DNA of 64,000 bases from Ipomoea triloba (lineage: Eukaryota > Streptophyta > Magnoliopsida > Solanales > Convolvulaceae). Below the pieces are notes generated by a model. The model was not told the DNA's origin and made no database searches. It saw only the letters and a program-made list of their open reading frames with translations. How positions within the stretch are numbered: position 1 is the stretch's first letter; each line of letters opens with the position of its first letter. A program made the position numbers and the translations under genes. Below, one piece after another: positions 23,236-34,391 of this stretch. The DNA is taken from assembly GCF_003576645.1 (NCBI RefSeq), contig NC_044919.1, forward strand, positions 21,926,478-21,990,477. Direction: 5' to 3'.

Positions 23236-24087
23236 TAGGGGTGAGCAAAAAAACCGGACCGACCGAAAAACCGANACCGACCGAAAAACCGAAGATTAAT
23301 CTAAAAGAAAAAAATATAACCACATCCCATTTATATTTTACAAGTCCATAGTCTATCACATTAATTTTAATCACTTTATTTTACTAATATTATTTTAACG
23401 ATATTATAGTTTCCTAATTCCAATTATTCTAGGAATATTATATTGAGTAGTCTTATAGTTCCTAATCCTAATATGTATATGACACACACAATATTTTCAT
23501 ATCATATATATGTACGTTTTATATATGTACGTATGAATATATATATATACACACTAACATACTGTACGTAATATTCCTTATAATTATTTATATATGATTA
23601 CACTAATCCTTCCCTAATTAAGCTACATACTGTACGTACTAGTAAGGATAGTATATAGATTTATATAAGCTACATCATAGTATTAGTACTATTCCATACC
23701 GTACGCACTAGTATATAGATTTATATAAGTTACATTGCAGTATTGGATCGCACATCATTTGTTAACTATATAATGTATAAATGTAGTTCATTTATGTATC
23801 GCTAAACTATTATTGTACTTGAAGACAATAATTTTAATGGATTATAAATACTAAGATATTGTTATTTCCTCTTAATAATGTAGTCTTTTAGCATTAGTCA
23901 AATAAATTTAGCTATTTTACTAAAAAATTTCGGTTATATTTAACCGACCGAAACCGACCGAAAATCGTCGGTTTCGGTTATATCGGTTATGAATGTTGGT
24001 CGGTCGGTTTTCGGTCGGTTATGAATGTTCGGTTAAAATTTCGGTTATTTCGGTTATTAACCGAAAACCGACCGATGCTCACCCCTA
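23236..24087. mobile_element. Non-autonomous hAT element with CGGTT/ACCG repeats
   Basis: Perfect 12-bp inverted ends TAGGGGTGAGCA and TGCTCACCCCTA, flanked by the 8-bp duplication GCATGGAT at 23228-23235 and 24088-24095. Subterminal ACCGACCGAAAAACCG and CGGTCGGTTTTCGGTCGGTT arrays lie on the two sides. The middle is AT-rich and non-coding. One unresolved base is at 23275. Confidence 0.92.
23275..23275. other. Unresolved base (N)
   Basis: A single N within the ACCGACCGAAAAACCG repeats, probably a local assembly ambiguity. Confidence 0.95.
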
Positions 24088-24939
24088 GCATGGATTACAT
24101 ACCCGTGAACACTACACCATTTCTACACGCGTGAAAGCTATTTTAAAGCACTATGGAGCATGCTATGGAGCAACTAAGAGTGTGACTTACACTTAGTCAT
24201 TTTTACATGCCTCAAATATTTTAGGTTCAGTACGTAATACCCTGAACCAGAAGAAATTTGAAGGTGGTGATTTTCTGAAGATGATTGTTCATACTCAAGC
24301 AAGAACCACCCGGAAAATATTTTGAAAGATCTACTTGCCCAAGGAATCAAATCAAGATTGCAACAAAGTCAAAAATATCAATCTCTGAAGGATGCAAAAG
24401 TCTGCAATATCAAGTTGAGAAGGCAACAAAGTCAAAAATTGGAGGCTACAAGTTTCAAGGATCAATCAAGCCATAAAAGAAGACTTTGTGAGCAATTTAC
24501 AGAGGTAATTTGTCAAAAGTTACCAGCGACATTAAATGTGCAGATCAAAATGGAGATTTTATCAGATCAAATTGGCAAGTTATCAGATCAACGGTATGGT
24601 CATTAAATGAGAAGGTATGGCCATCAAGATCAGATTGGAATGACCAATCAGATCAAGTGAACGTTCAAAATTTGAATGTTCATAACGGGCAAATAATTCT
24701 TTGAATTATAAGAAGCCCAAGAAGACTTGAAGAAGAGCACGGGGGAATACAGAGATAACAAAGATTACAACACTACGAACCAAAAACGTGAAAATTAACA
24801 AGTGGTGTTTCTGAGCGGTGAATGCGATAAAAGTACAAAGTGCTGAGATATTGAGCTATACACGAGAGAAATTCAAGTCTTAGAAAAAGAAATCTTTATT
24901 TCTTTGAACAACAGTTGTATCTCTACCGAGGGTAGAAAG

Positions 24940-25145
24940 GAGTGTAGCTGGGTGCGTAACACTCGGATGAACTAAGCGTAGCTTTGTGCGTAACACTTGG
25001 TTGGAACGTAGCTTTGTGCGTAGCGTTCGGGAACGTAGCTTTGTGCGTAGCGTTCGGGGAGCGTAGCTTTGTGCGTAGCGCTAGTGAGCTTAGCTTTGTG
25101 CGGAGAGCTCGTGGTTGAGTGTAGCTTTGTGCGTAGCACTCGGGA
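24940..25145. repeat. GTAGCTTTGTGCGTA minisatellite in the solo LTR
   Basis: GTAGC(T)TTGTGCG(T)A recurs about seven times with 30-38 bp spacing, separated by AACACTCGG/AGCGTTCGG-like spacers. Confidence 0.85.
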
Positions 25146-25611
25146 ATTTCACTATTGTATCTGGGTGATTGAAGATAGTGGAAATCTTCCTTGGAGAAGG
25201 AAGAAGTGGAGTAGGAGAATTACACCATCTCCGAACCACTATAAATCTCTGCCTCTCATTTACTTGACTGCACTTTACATATTTGCATGTTTTAACTCAC
25301 TAACCCTTTACGTACTGTGTTGATCATATCATCTGGGTTTGTATGTTCCTACGTTCGCATGTGCCTCAAACTTTGCATACATGTTCTTTGAGCTATTCTA
25401 AGTATTTCCAACATATTACATGTCAAGTATCTCTTCAGTTTTACGCAGTTTTATTTTATAGCACTTTACCGTACGATATTCCGCTGCACATTTCAAGTTG
25501 AATTTATTCACTTGAAATCTCTGTTGTTGAAGTGTTATAAAGTTTTTTAATTGTTTGAGAAGTCTATTCACGCCCCTAGACTTCTCCCACCCTATCGGGA
25601 CCAACACTAAA

Positions 25612-26106
25612 TTATCGAACAAAGCGTGTCACTGTGGGGGTCTCGGACTCCCTTCCACTCCTCGTTAGAATAGTGACTCTTGCATGAGGTTAGCACCATG
25701 ATGCTTTAATGATTCAAATATCGGTTGACATATGTGAGTATGCGGGATACTTGGAAAAAATCACCTATGTGAGAGAGAAATGAGGGTCGTTTCAAAGAAG
25801 AATTGATGGGTTCCATTCTTTAGAAACTCTTGCAGAACTAGGAACGGTGATCCACGACCAAAATGGGCACGCTCATGAGAACAGAACAAAGGTTAGAATG
25901 TTCCGGTGTGGGGTATGTCATCGTCTACACAAATGGCAGTCGGTCTAAAGACATCGCGTTCTACCAAACAGCCAGTAGAGTAGACATATCTTCATAAAGA
26001 AAGGTTCAAAGGGTAACACCTACATATGCTATGCGAGGATCAACCATTTGAATACAGTGCTGTCGTTTTTTAGTCCCGAAAATCAATTTTAATTCATGTG
26101 GGGGAT
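25612..26106 (+). pseudogene. 3' end of the decayed copia element, after pol
   Basis: Continuation of the element interrupted at 22536. No readable frame. It ends with a polypurine tract ATGTGGGGGA directly before the TGTTGG start of LTR B. Confidence 0.55.
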
Positions 26107-26147
26107 TGTTGGAAATTTTAGCTAAAATGGCTATTTTGTGGTACAAA

Positions 26148-27818
26148 TTAGAGGTGGTCACGGGTCTGTTCAAGGTCGAACCAACCATGAATCGACCCGG
26201 AAAAAAGTGGGCCTAGGCCAAGCTTAGCTCGAACCGGAACCGGCTTGTTAAGTGCCGATTCAGGTCCTTTAAAAAAATTCGGGGCCTGGCACAAAACCGT
26301 CCCAGGGCCCAGGCCCCTAACCGGCCCAGGCCTAAGCCTGGGAAAACGTAGCCATGACAGTAAAGCATTAATGTTTCTCAATATTAAGAGCAAATAACCC
26401 AATTTAGAAATATTTTATAACTTTTTAATTTATTAATCTAACCTAATTTAGTGAGTAAAAATCAAATGAGCTTTATAAACACCGTGCATTTCATTTCCTA
26501 GCCACTACAAAAATAAAAATAGTGCAGTATTTATAAATAAAATAGTTTAGGATTAAAATAAGTATGTGAACTAATATACAAAATACCTTGCATCCTCTAT
26601 AAGAAAGTCAATTAGTCTAGAAGGTCTTCCACTAACAACCTTTTCTAGAGGAGAATAAATTTTTACTACCCTTCCAATAACATCTAAACAAAACAGTAAA
26701 AATAACTAATTAAAGCATATATAAATTGAAAACAATTATAAAAAAAGAAAAGGAATATTACAAAAAATGATTATTTACCAATAAGTTCCTTTTCATCAAT
26801 CTTCTCAGATGATCTCAAAGATTGAAATGTACGCAAACGAAACATGTGTCTAGGAAAATTGAGATTTTTGTACTCCTTGACAATCGTAGAATAGTTAAAC
26901 TTGACCATAAATTTGTTCTTGCTGGTCTTATAGGTATAAAAATTTGTAACGACGAGAAATTTTTTTAGACAGTAGGCTTTGCCTTCAACGAACTGCTTCT
27001 GAAATTTAACAACTTGCTCGCGGGGAATATGAGCATGTAAAACATTCCCCTAGAATTAGAAAATTAAAAGCAGTATTATATAACTTACATTAATAATAAC
27101 TTACATTGGTAAATGATAATATAATATGCTTTAGTTGATAATGAAGATTGCATTTTCTCAGGCTCAATAATCACCTCCTGATCATGGAAGATGCACTCTT
27201 GACATTTTACCACTTCATTACCCCTACGATCTCTAATTTCATAAGTACGAATACATCTTACTTTCAAAGCAGAAGTTATTTTCATGGGTGTTATCTCACT
27301 GGCCAGAATGTAGAGAGGAGGTATACTATATTTTATATAGGATTTTGCAACGTGTTTAAAGTGATATAGGATTACTGGACTGTATTTGAACTGAACTTAG
27401 ACTCCTTTTATAAGCCATAAAGTTCTGTTCTTAATGTATTTAAATTTAATTAATTTAATGATTTAATGCCCACGCTCGGATACAAAGCGACGTGATGTTT
27501 AATACAAATAATTCGTATATCACAATAGCAATGATTTAGAAGTCTATTGTGAATGTATTTAATTTCAAGATTTATTGCAAACGATCGGTTAACCAAGAGA
27601 CATGATGTGTTTAATAAAAATACATCGTTTCCTAAAGATTAGCTTTCGTAATTCGAAAAGACTGATTTAATTCAGCCGTATAAAATAAAACTGATAAAAA
27701 AATATGATAATTCAATGTATTCATTCCAAGAGTCTTTTACCAAACGGTGGCGTATTTGCTGAGCGGGAATTGGAGCCAAATTTTGTGACAAAAAGATTTG
27801 GTTTTATTATATATACGA
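26148..27818 (-). mobile_element. Helitron (H2) carrying an RPA1-like gene
   Basis: On the minus strand it starts TCGTATATATAATAAAACC at 27818 after A and ends CTAA at 26148 before T. Its first 60 bases share TATATATAATAAA, TTTGTCAC and TCCCGC motifs with Helitron H1. The 3' 200 bp are GC-rich with CGGGTC/GACCCG and GGCCTGGG/CCCAGGCC palindromes; this part alone could also be a hAT-type end. The insertion splits LTR B after TGTGGTACAAA, as seen by comparison with LTR A. Confidence 0.65.
26587..27285 (-). CDS. RPA1-like single-strand DNA-binding protein, three exons, 3'-truncated
   Basis: Exon 1 is 27285-27175 (37 codons from an ATG). Exon 2 is 27049-26779 and exon 3 is 26683-26587. All junctions are GT-AG and phases match, giving 159 open codons. 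The product contains KVRCIRTYEIRDRRGNEVVK, HAHIPREQVVKFQKQFVEGK and DVIGRVVKIYSPLEKVVSGR. This is the layout of the DUF223/OB-fold region of plant RPA1-like proteins, which are common in plant genomes and are also encoded by plant Helitrons. The later OB folds and zinc finger are missing. The absence of stops suggests a recent or maintained copy. Whether it is Helitron cargo or a Helitron's own gene cannot be decided here. Confidence 0.8.
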
Positions 27819-28189
27819 TTATTGTTACTCACTTCCTAATGTCCTTTAAAAACTTGTGGTTGTGCAGAATGAATTTTACCAAACAGTACAAAAATTTTGA
27901 TTATTCTCTACTCTCTCGTAAGCTTTTAGAAATATACTCCTAACCTTCATAAAATTTTGTAGTGCTCCTTTGTTTAAGTTTGCTGAGAATAATATACAAT
28001 GAGTGCTCAACTATATTATTGTAATCCATTGTATCCTGGAATTTTGACGTTACAACGTTCCTAGGACCCTTGAAAGGTAGCGAATCAGTTTTAAGGAAAG
28101 TATGTGCGACACACGATTTGGATTTCCTTTTATACCATTTCGATTGCTTGTATTTTCATATAAATTTCAGTTGATAACAATGGGGATAA

Positions 28190-28399
28190 CAATGGACCCA
28201 ATGGTGAGAAAAACAACAATGTTTCATGTTCTGATAACCTAGTGAACGTTGGTTTATAGACCGATGGTGGCATCTAAGGGTATATCCCTACGATGCAGGT
28301 ACCACTTTTGGTATCAAGTGGCTTGGTTGAAAAATTAGAGAAGTTCAACCGATCAACTTTAGAGAAGTGGTAGCAAAAGATGTTGTTTTACCTAACTAC
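28190..28399 (+). pseudogene. Start of copia gag after LTR B
   Basis: One frame reads DNNGDNNGPNGEKNNNV and, after two stops, MQVPLLVSSGLVEKLEKFN followed by RSTLEKW, a stop, and QKMLFYLTT. The FNRSTLEKWQQKM-type region is the N-terminal gag segment of copia elements. It ends abruptly at 28399 where another LTR-like sequence begins. Confidence 0.6.
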
Positions 28400-28850
28400 T
28401 GATAACTCTTATTTTATACTATATTTCACCACATTTTGAACATCTTTTTTATGCTCAATTGAAAGTGTTTTTTTTTATAACTAAAATATGTGTTTTATGT
28501 CTAGTTTTGTCCAAACACACTTTTGAAAGTGGAAAAAGTAAAAGGAGGTAAAAGTCGATCAAAATAGAGCAAAAATACATAAAAAGGAGCACATGGAAGC
28601 AACTTGTGAAGAGGATGCGCAAAAGGAGCAAGTTGAAGACCTTCGCGTGGAGGTAAATACGCGCACGAGCGGTAGCGCACTTGTGCATAACACACCAGCT
28701 AGAGCCGCCTCCCACATGGGCACTACAAGCCCGTGTCCTACCAGTGCACCCGCACGGGCAGTGACACACCCATGCGATGACAGTGCGAGGATATAACTCT
28801 TAGCCCACATAGATCATCGTCCTTCCACTTATCAAATGCTACAATCTCAA
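28400..28850 (+). mobile_element. Fragment of an Athila/Tat-like LTR
   Basis: Starts TGATAACTCTTATTTTATAC exactly where gag homology stops, has an AAAAGGAGCACATGGAAG block like the LTR at 62029 (AAAAGGAGCATAAATC), and a GC-rich segment with CGCACGAGCGG and GCACCCGCACGGG. No 3' end or target duplication was found. Confidence 0.4.
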
Positions 28851-29130
28851 CATTATGAGTTGTACTTTGATCTACATCAACATCATCTGGTATGACACCA
28901 ATGAGTGGAGGATCTTAGATCAAAACATAATCTTTTTCAAATTGAGAACAATTCTCAAATTCCAAAGCCAATTAGTGAAATTTGGTTTTGTTTGTTTGTT
29001 TTCTTCGAGTATTTTTGACAAAGGATTTAAAGCGATTTCTAGATTAACTATAGAAAAAAAGCATGAATTATTAAACACAGTCTTTATTAAACTATTTGAC
29101 TTTTGAATATAAATTAAATAGCATCTCCCA
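28851..29130. other. AT-rich DNA without a recognisable gene
   Basis: No coding signal. Continues at 32994 as the target of the Mutator-like element. Confidence 0.6.
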
Positions 29131-31049
29131 CTAAATTTTAGAGCAAATTGCCATTTTGGTCCACTGACTATAGGGGTCCTCTTAATTGCAGTCCACGACT
29201 TTCAAAAGTGTTAATTGCATACCCTGACTATTCAATTTTTGTTAATTTTGGTCACTCCAGCCAATTTACAGGCAAAATTAGTCGGAAAATCCTAAAACCT
29301 AAAATAATGAGAGTATTTTAGTCATTTCACATCTTTTTCCTTCTTCTCCGGCGAATCCCTCTTTTCTTCTTCTATTCCGGCGAACCAAAATGGCTTTTCC
29401 GACGGACCACTGATGTAGCTACTGTGGTCTCGCCAGGGATAAGGTCACCGATGACCAAAGGCCGTTGGGTACAGGAACCTGTTTAGTATACCTTGGCCTG
29501 CATTTATAGCCGACGATAGCTGTAACCCCTCGTCTATTTCGATAAGTTTGAGGTTCAGAAAATATGTCTTTAAGCTATGACATTCATATGATAAGTGACC
29601 GATGCTTCAAAATAATTTTTTTTGAGGAAGTATAGTTGTTATTAAGTTGCGATCGTTCGTGCCGGTCACGAACCGTAAAATTTTAGAAGCTGGTATTCGG
29701 ACCCGATTATCCTAGGAAATGGATTATTAGACACCATATTATTATTCTTGAACTTCCTATTCAATTAAATCAGCCCATAGCAGCGAAAATTTATTTTGAT
29801 CGTACATCGCTAAAATTTCGCGGTGTACCGAACCTAGCCCAATTTTGAGGGTTAGTCTGGAATAAATTTTTGGTTTCGAGAATTATTCTATCCAGATTAT
29901 TTTCTACCGAAACTTTATCTGTTTGGACCCCAACTGATAAGTTTGAAAATACTTCATTATTTTATTCTATTTTTTTTTCCCCATAAAAACATCTTACCTC
30001 AAAAGGAAGAATACCCAAAGCCAATTTATTCCATTTGTTCTTCTTCTTCTTCTTCCTTGGCCGAATTTCAAAAGAGAGAAAGAGAGGTGACTTCCACCAT
30101 TTTCCTCCATTAAAACCATAGCCAAGCTTGTACACAACTCTCCAATTTGTTCGGTAAGATTTCAATATTATTCGGTTAAAAAGTTTGATTCTTCCTAGAA
30201 CTTGATTGTAAGATTTCTTAAATATGTTGTTATGGTGGTGTATTCTACCTAGGGTTTTTCGGTGAAACTTGGGGATAAAGGTTCAAGACTACTTTTACGG
30301 TGATATTACACACTTGTGAGGTAAAGAATTCCCTTAAGTTGGAATTAGTCACTTGAATTTGGATAATTGATTTTAGTTGAAATATGGTGTTTTTGGAGCT
30401 TTGGGAATATTTTCGTATACAAGTTCATAGCTTGGATATGCTTGTATATATGTTGTATTTATGTCTATATAAGCTTATACTTGTGGAAATAGAGAAAGGA
30501 AATCAGGACAGATTTCTGTCAGTAACTTCCGTGAATTTCTGGGAAAAATCCGTAAATTATTTTGGTCCAATTTTTTTTATACATGTAGTTCTATAAGTGT
30601 AGAAGCCGCATATAAACTTTCATAATTTTTGGAGTAGTATAAGTATGGTTTTCGGAATTTTTCCCAAAACTGGTCCAGAGAAGGAAAAATGCTGGACAGC
30701 ACACTGCCAAGGGCAAAAATGGAATTTTCTGTGTAAATTCGTGAACCTAGGTGACCAAAACTTTTTATGAACATCAAGTACTATGAGTTAGGGTTCTACC
30801 ATAAAAATTTCAAGTGAAAAAGAGTTCGGGAACTATTTTTATCGGCTCAATCTTTCGGACTGCGCAAAACTGTAATTTCTGGACAGAAACTGTCAAAATC
30901 AATTTTGACAAAAATATTTTTTTTTGTAACAAAACTAGTGACGAAATTTTGGGATGTCACAACCATATTTGGATGAAATAAATTATTTTGAAAATACTAT
31001 TTGATTCCAGGAAAGAAAAAGAAAAATGTTTTCAAACCCTTAGTTTCTG

Positions 31050-31197
31050 GAATAAGGTGGGGACCTTCGGGAAGGCTTAAACGCCACGGCCCGGGGTTGG
31101 AATAAGGTTGGACCTATGGGAGGGCTGGAGTGCCATGGCCCTAGGTTGGGATAAGGAGACCGACGGGAAGGCAGGGAAATGCCACTGCCCAAGGGTT
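31050..31197. repeat. Threefold GC-rich tandem repeat in the Tekay-type LTR
   Basis: Three units of about 48-50 bp, each GGAATAAGG...GGGAAGGC...GCCACGGCCC...GGTT with substitutions. Confidence 0.8.
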
Positions 31198-31634
31198 GAG
31201 AAGGAGAATTGAGAAATGTTCAAAGTGCTTACTCAGGGGAAACTAAGTGGAAAATTTTTGAGTATGAAAATTATTGTTACTTTGAGCTGCGGTTCAGATT
31301 ATTATAAATATTAGAGCTGCGGTTCTATTTGCAAATGATGAAATTTCTGGAAATGTGAAATTTTGCAAACTTGTCTGAAAAGGGGCATGAAAATTATTTT
31401 TAGTGGCAAGTTATGACTTCATTCTTATTTGAGAAAAGCTTTATATGATTTAACGTTTATACGCTATTATACTATCTATAAATCGTTTCGTCACAGGCAG
31501 ATTTTCAAATCATGGTAAAACTTTATAAAGCTTTTAGATTATCTATGTTTTCAAACCTTTGTCTACTTTTAAGTGACAAATGGATTTCCTTACTTAGCCG
31601 TCGTGCTAACTACACTTCGTTGTGTTCTTAACAG

Positions 31635-32126
31635 ATGTCTAGGGTAGGCTCGTGTAGCCCACCTGACTCGGATCCTTCCGAGTTGGAGTTCCCTATCTAC
31701 GATCATGATGATTATGTACAGTACTTAGTTGATGTCGACCCGTATGCTCCTGGATTCGTTCCTGACTCTCCAGCTCCGGCTTATGTTCCTGCTATTCCTT
31801 CCCCACCGTACAGTCCTCCTCCGACTTACCCAACTACACCCTCTCATATCCCGGTTCGCAGTAGCCAGCCAAATTTTCTGGATGGGGCCAGGTCTAGGTT
31901 TGGGTCTTTTCCGGTAGAGGTGTTGGAAGGGAGTGATCCCTTAGAATTTGTTGTCTTTTATCCCTGTCCATGGAATCTCGCTCCTTCGGAACATTGGGAT
32001 GAGTGGTCCATGATGTACACTCCTAGTTACTTCCTGGATCATCTCACCTGGGTTGCGGGCAACTGGCATCTTGTATGGGGGACGTACTCCGAACCGGAGT
32101 ACCGCTCCTTAGAAGAGGATGACTGA
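31635..32126 (+). CDS. 163-aa proline-rich ORF inside the solo LTR
   Basis: The ATG directly follows an acceptor-like TTCTTAACAG, and the frame is open to TGA. The N-terminus is acidic (SDPSELEFPIYDHDDYVQYL). A proline-rich middle contains SPPYSPPPTYPTTPSH, followed by a tryptophan-rich C-terminal part (PWNLAPSEHWDEWSMMYTP, WVAGNWHLVWG) and an acidic tail EEDD. No family is recognised, and no membrane segment or zinc finger is visible. An open frame of this length inside an LTR is unusual; it may be an extra LTR-encoded protein of this family. Confidence 0.5.
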   Translation: MSRVGSCSPPDSDPSELEFPIYDHDDYVQYLVDVDPYAPGFVPDSPAPAYVPAIPSPPYSPPPTYPTTPSHIPVRSSQPNFLDGARSRFGSFPVEVLEGSDPLEFVVFYPCPWNLAPSEHWDEWSMMYTPSYFLDHLTWVAGNWHLVWGTYSEPEYRSLEEDD

Positions 32127-32993
32127 TTAGAAAGGTTATGGGAGGAACCCCTTTTTTTTGTGTGCATGTATCTTTTGTAGCCATGATAAACTTAGCTGGC
32201 TAGTAAGTTGTAATTAAACTCTTGCATATATTCTGGTAGTTAGTGTAGCTACCCCTTTTGCTCACCTATATATATATGTATGAAGATATGTTGGGTAATG
32301 ACGATGATGATGTGAAATAGTTTTTTTTTTTGTTAGCCTGTGCACCTAGAGTGAACTCTGTCTGGTCTTGGCTGGGTTTAGTCTAGGTGTGGCGGTAACT
32401 ACTCCGGATGCACGGTATAGCCGAGCCAGGGTGTTACAATAGCATTAACTTCATCAATGGAGTTCTCCACCTTCGAGCTGAGCTAACTATCCGGCCCAAA
32501 CGACGAACTCGGAGACTAACAAAATGCATCGTCTGACTACCGTAATTTCTTTCCTTCTTCTATTGACTTCAAGCATAGGACAGGTGCAAAGCTTTACATA
32601 TAGTGACCTTTTAATGGTGACTTTTAAACTAAAATTTCAAATACAGAGCTCTACCGTAACAAAATGCAGAGCTTTCCTTCTAATGGTGACTTTTAAAAAG
32701 CCATAAAGCTAAAATTTTCCTTAGGATTTTGGTTATACAGTGACTGGTTGATGTACAGTGCCGGAGAAGGGGAAGAGGGATTCGCCGGAGAAGAAGAACA
32801 TACATGTGAAATTATTAAAATACCCCTCATTATTTTAGGGTTGGGAAATTCCGGCGAATTTGGCCAGAGTGACAAAAATTGACAAAAATTGAATAGTCAG
32901 GGTATGCAATTAACACTTTTGAAAGTCGTGGACTGCAATTAAGAGGACCCCTATAGTCAGTTGACCAAAATGACAATTTGCTCCTAAATTTTA

Positions 32994-33546
32994 TGAATCA
33001 TGCACTTTCCAAGCAAGAGACAAAAATCTCGTTGGAAGATTTCTAATGGACAATCAAGATCTTACAAATTATCGCATTCCTCACCTTAAGGGTCGTCTTA
33101 GAATTTGAAATATCTGTAAGTGGCCAACTCTTACCAATACATCTCATGTATGATTCAATTTTATTTAAACAAGGGCTCCATGGCCCATTGAACCTCACCT
33201 TAAGGCGCATCTTAGCCCAATGCACTTAATTAAGTCAAACCCACTATCCTAGTAACACGTAGGGTTGAACTTTCAACTTTTCTCATCTTAAGGGCATATT
33301 GAAAAGCAAAATTTTCAAGTCTTACCACATCACATGTTTAAAATAAGAAAATCAAAGTATTTTAAACTGAAACGTTATCCTTATGTTGGTATAGCCGACG
33401 CCGTGCAAGGAAAAATACTAGATTTCTTATGATGGTGGAGAACCACGATTAGGTAGTCTCAATTCTTAAGGCCTAACCATTTACAACTTAATATTTTAGT
33501 ATATGGAAGATTTTAAAATTTATTAAGGGAAACTATTAGGATTTTA
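32994..33546. other. AT-rich DNA without a recognisable gene
   Basis: Contains CACCTTAAGG motifs repeated at about 33080 and 33186, otherwise no structure seen. Confidence 0.6.
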
Positions 33547-34110
33547 CTTTTTTGATCATCGACTACCAAAGTTACTCAATTTAGTCCCTAACTATGCAAG
33601 TTTTACCTAAAATGCTTCCTCGACTATTAAGATTTTACCATTTTGGTCATCGACTACCAAAGTTGCTCAATTTTGTCCCAAACTATGCAAATTTTACCTA
33701 AAATGGTATCTCGACTATTAGAATTTCACCGTTTTGGTCCTCAACTATTAGGATTTCACCACTTTGGTCTTCGACTCTCTAAAAGGTCCCCAAATCCATA
33801 ATAAACTTACATTTTATGTTAACATTTGCATAGTTGGGGACTAAATTGAGCAACTTTGGTAGTCGAGAACCCAAGTGGTGAAATCCTAATAATTGAGGGA
33901 CCATTTTAGGTAAAAATTGAATAGTTAGGGATAAAGTTGAGCAACTTTGGTAGTAGATGACCAAAGTAGGTAAATCCTAATAGTCGATGGACCATTTTAG
34001 GTAAACATTGCATAGTTAGGGACTAAATTAAGCAACTTTAGTAATTGAGGACCAAAGTGGTGAAATCCTAATAGTTGAGGGACTAAATTAAGCAACTTTT
34101 GTTTTTTACT
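33547..34110. mobile_element. Foldback MITE with repeated ACTAAATTGAGCAACTTTGG units
   Basis: The left arm (33547-33785) carries repeats of TCGACTACCAAAGTTGCTCA and TTTTACCTAAAATG. The right arm (33810-34110) carries their inverses, e.g. TGAGCAACTTTGGTAGTCGA at about 33847. A short spacer separates them. Confidence 0.75.
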
Positions 34111-34391
34111 CATGCAACATATTCACATATCCCACACACAAAGTGCATGAAAATTAAACTCGATACTGGTCATGGATGTCTAAATGGTCGAAATTGAGGT
34201 AGTGAATTTTGACCGTGTACATGAATTGTGAAACTAAAATTTTATCTATTACATATAAGTTTAATTTCCATCATACATAGCCTTCGGGTCTTCAACTCCT
34301 GAGGTTTTCAAAGTTTTCATACATACATTTCCTATCTACAAAAAATGGGGTATAGTTTTCAGGGAAGGGAATTATATTACAATAATAGATA
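34111..34391. other. AT-rich spacer, no gene seen
   Basis: No coding signal. Borders the second CACTA element. Confidence 0.6.

Larger units (their letters stand above)
22537..25606 (+). mobile_element. SIRE-type solo LTR
   Basis: Starts TGTTAGGAATAAAATTGTAA and ends TCGGGACCAACA. It is flanked by a perfect 5-bp duplication CTAAA at 22532-22536 and 25607-25611. The 3' end has the SIRE block AGTCTATTCACGCCCCTAGAC. Length 3070 bp including an 852-bp hAT insertion. A weak TATA-like ATTATAAG is at about 24705. It interrupts the older copia element. Confidence 0.92.
26107..28175 (+). mobile_element. Copia LTR B, split by a Helitron
   Basis: Starts TGTTGGAAATTTTAGC after a polypurine tract. Its 3' half (27819-28160) aligns with LTR A. 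A gag start follows it, so it also served as a 5' LTR or lies between two internal copies. The 3' end is approximate. Confidence 0.6.
29521..32438 (+). mobile_element. Tekay-type solo LTR
   Basis: Starts TGTAACCCCTCG and ends AGGGTGTTACA, flanked by the 5-bp duplication ATAGC at 29516-29520 and 32439-32443. Length 2918 bp. Its region 29813-29960 matches the LTR at the window start. No primer-binding site or pol is found. It holds an intact 163-codon ORF. Confidence 0.88.
29141..32983. mobile_element. Mutator-like element (non-autonomous) split by a solo LTR
   Basis: Inverted ends GAGCAAATTGCCATTTTGGT (left) and the inverse ending CAATTTGCTC (32983), with terminal repeats of about 190-250 bp. 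A perfect 10-bp duplication CTAAATTTTA is at 29131-29140 and 32984-32993. Without the solo LTR it is about 920 bp. No transposase; the interior is short and unrecognised. Confidence 0.92.

Noticed and set aside
26148..26345. Separate hAT MITE starting TAGAGGTGG
   Set aside because: No inverted TIR or 8-bp duplication was found on the other side; the Helitron 3' end explains the boundary better.
28455..28810. Several overlapping minus-strand frames
   Set aside because: GC-rich LTR-like sequence, no protein match recognised.
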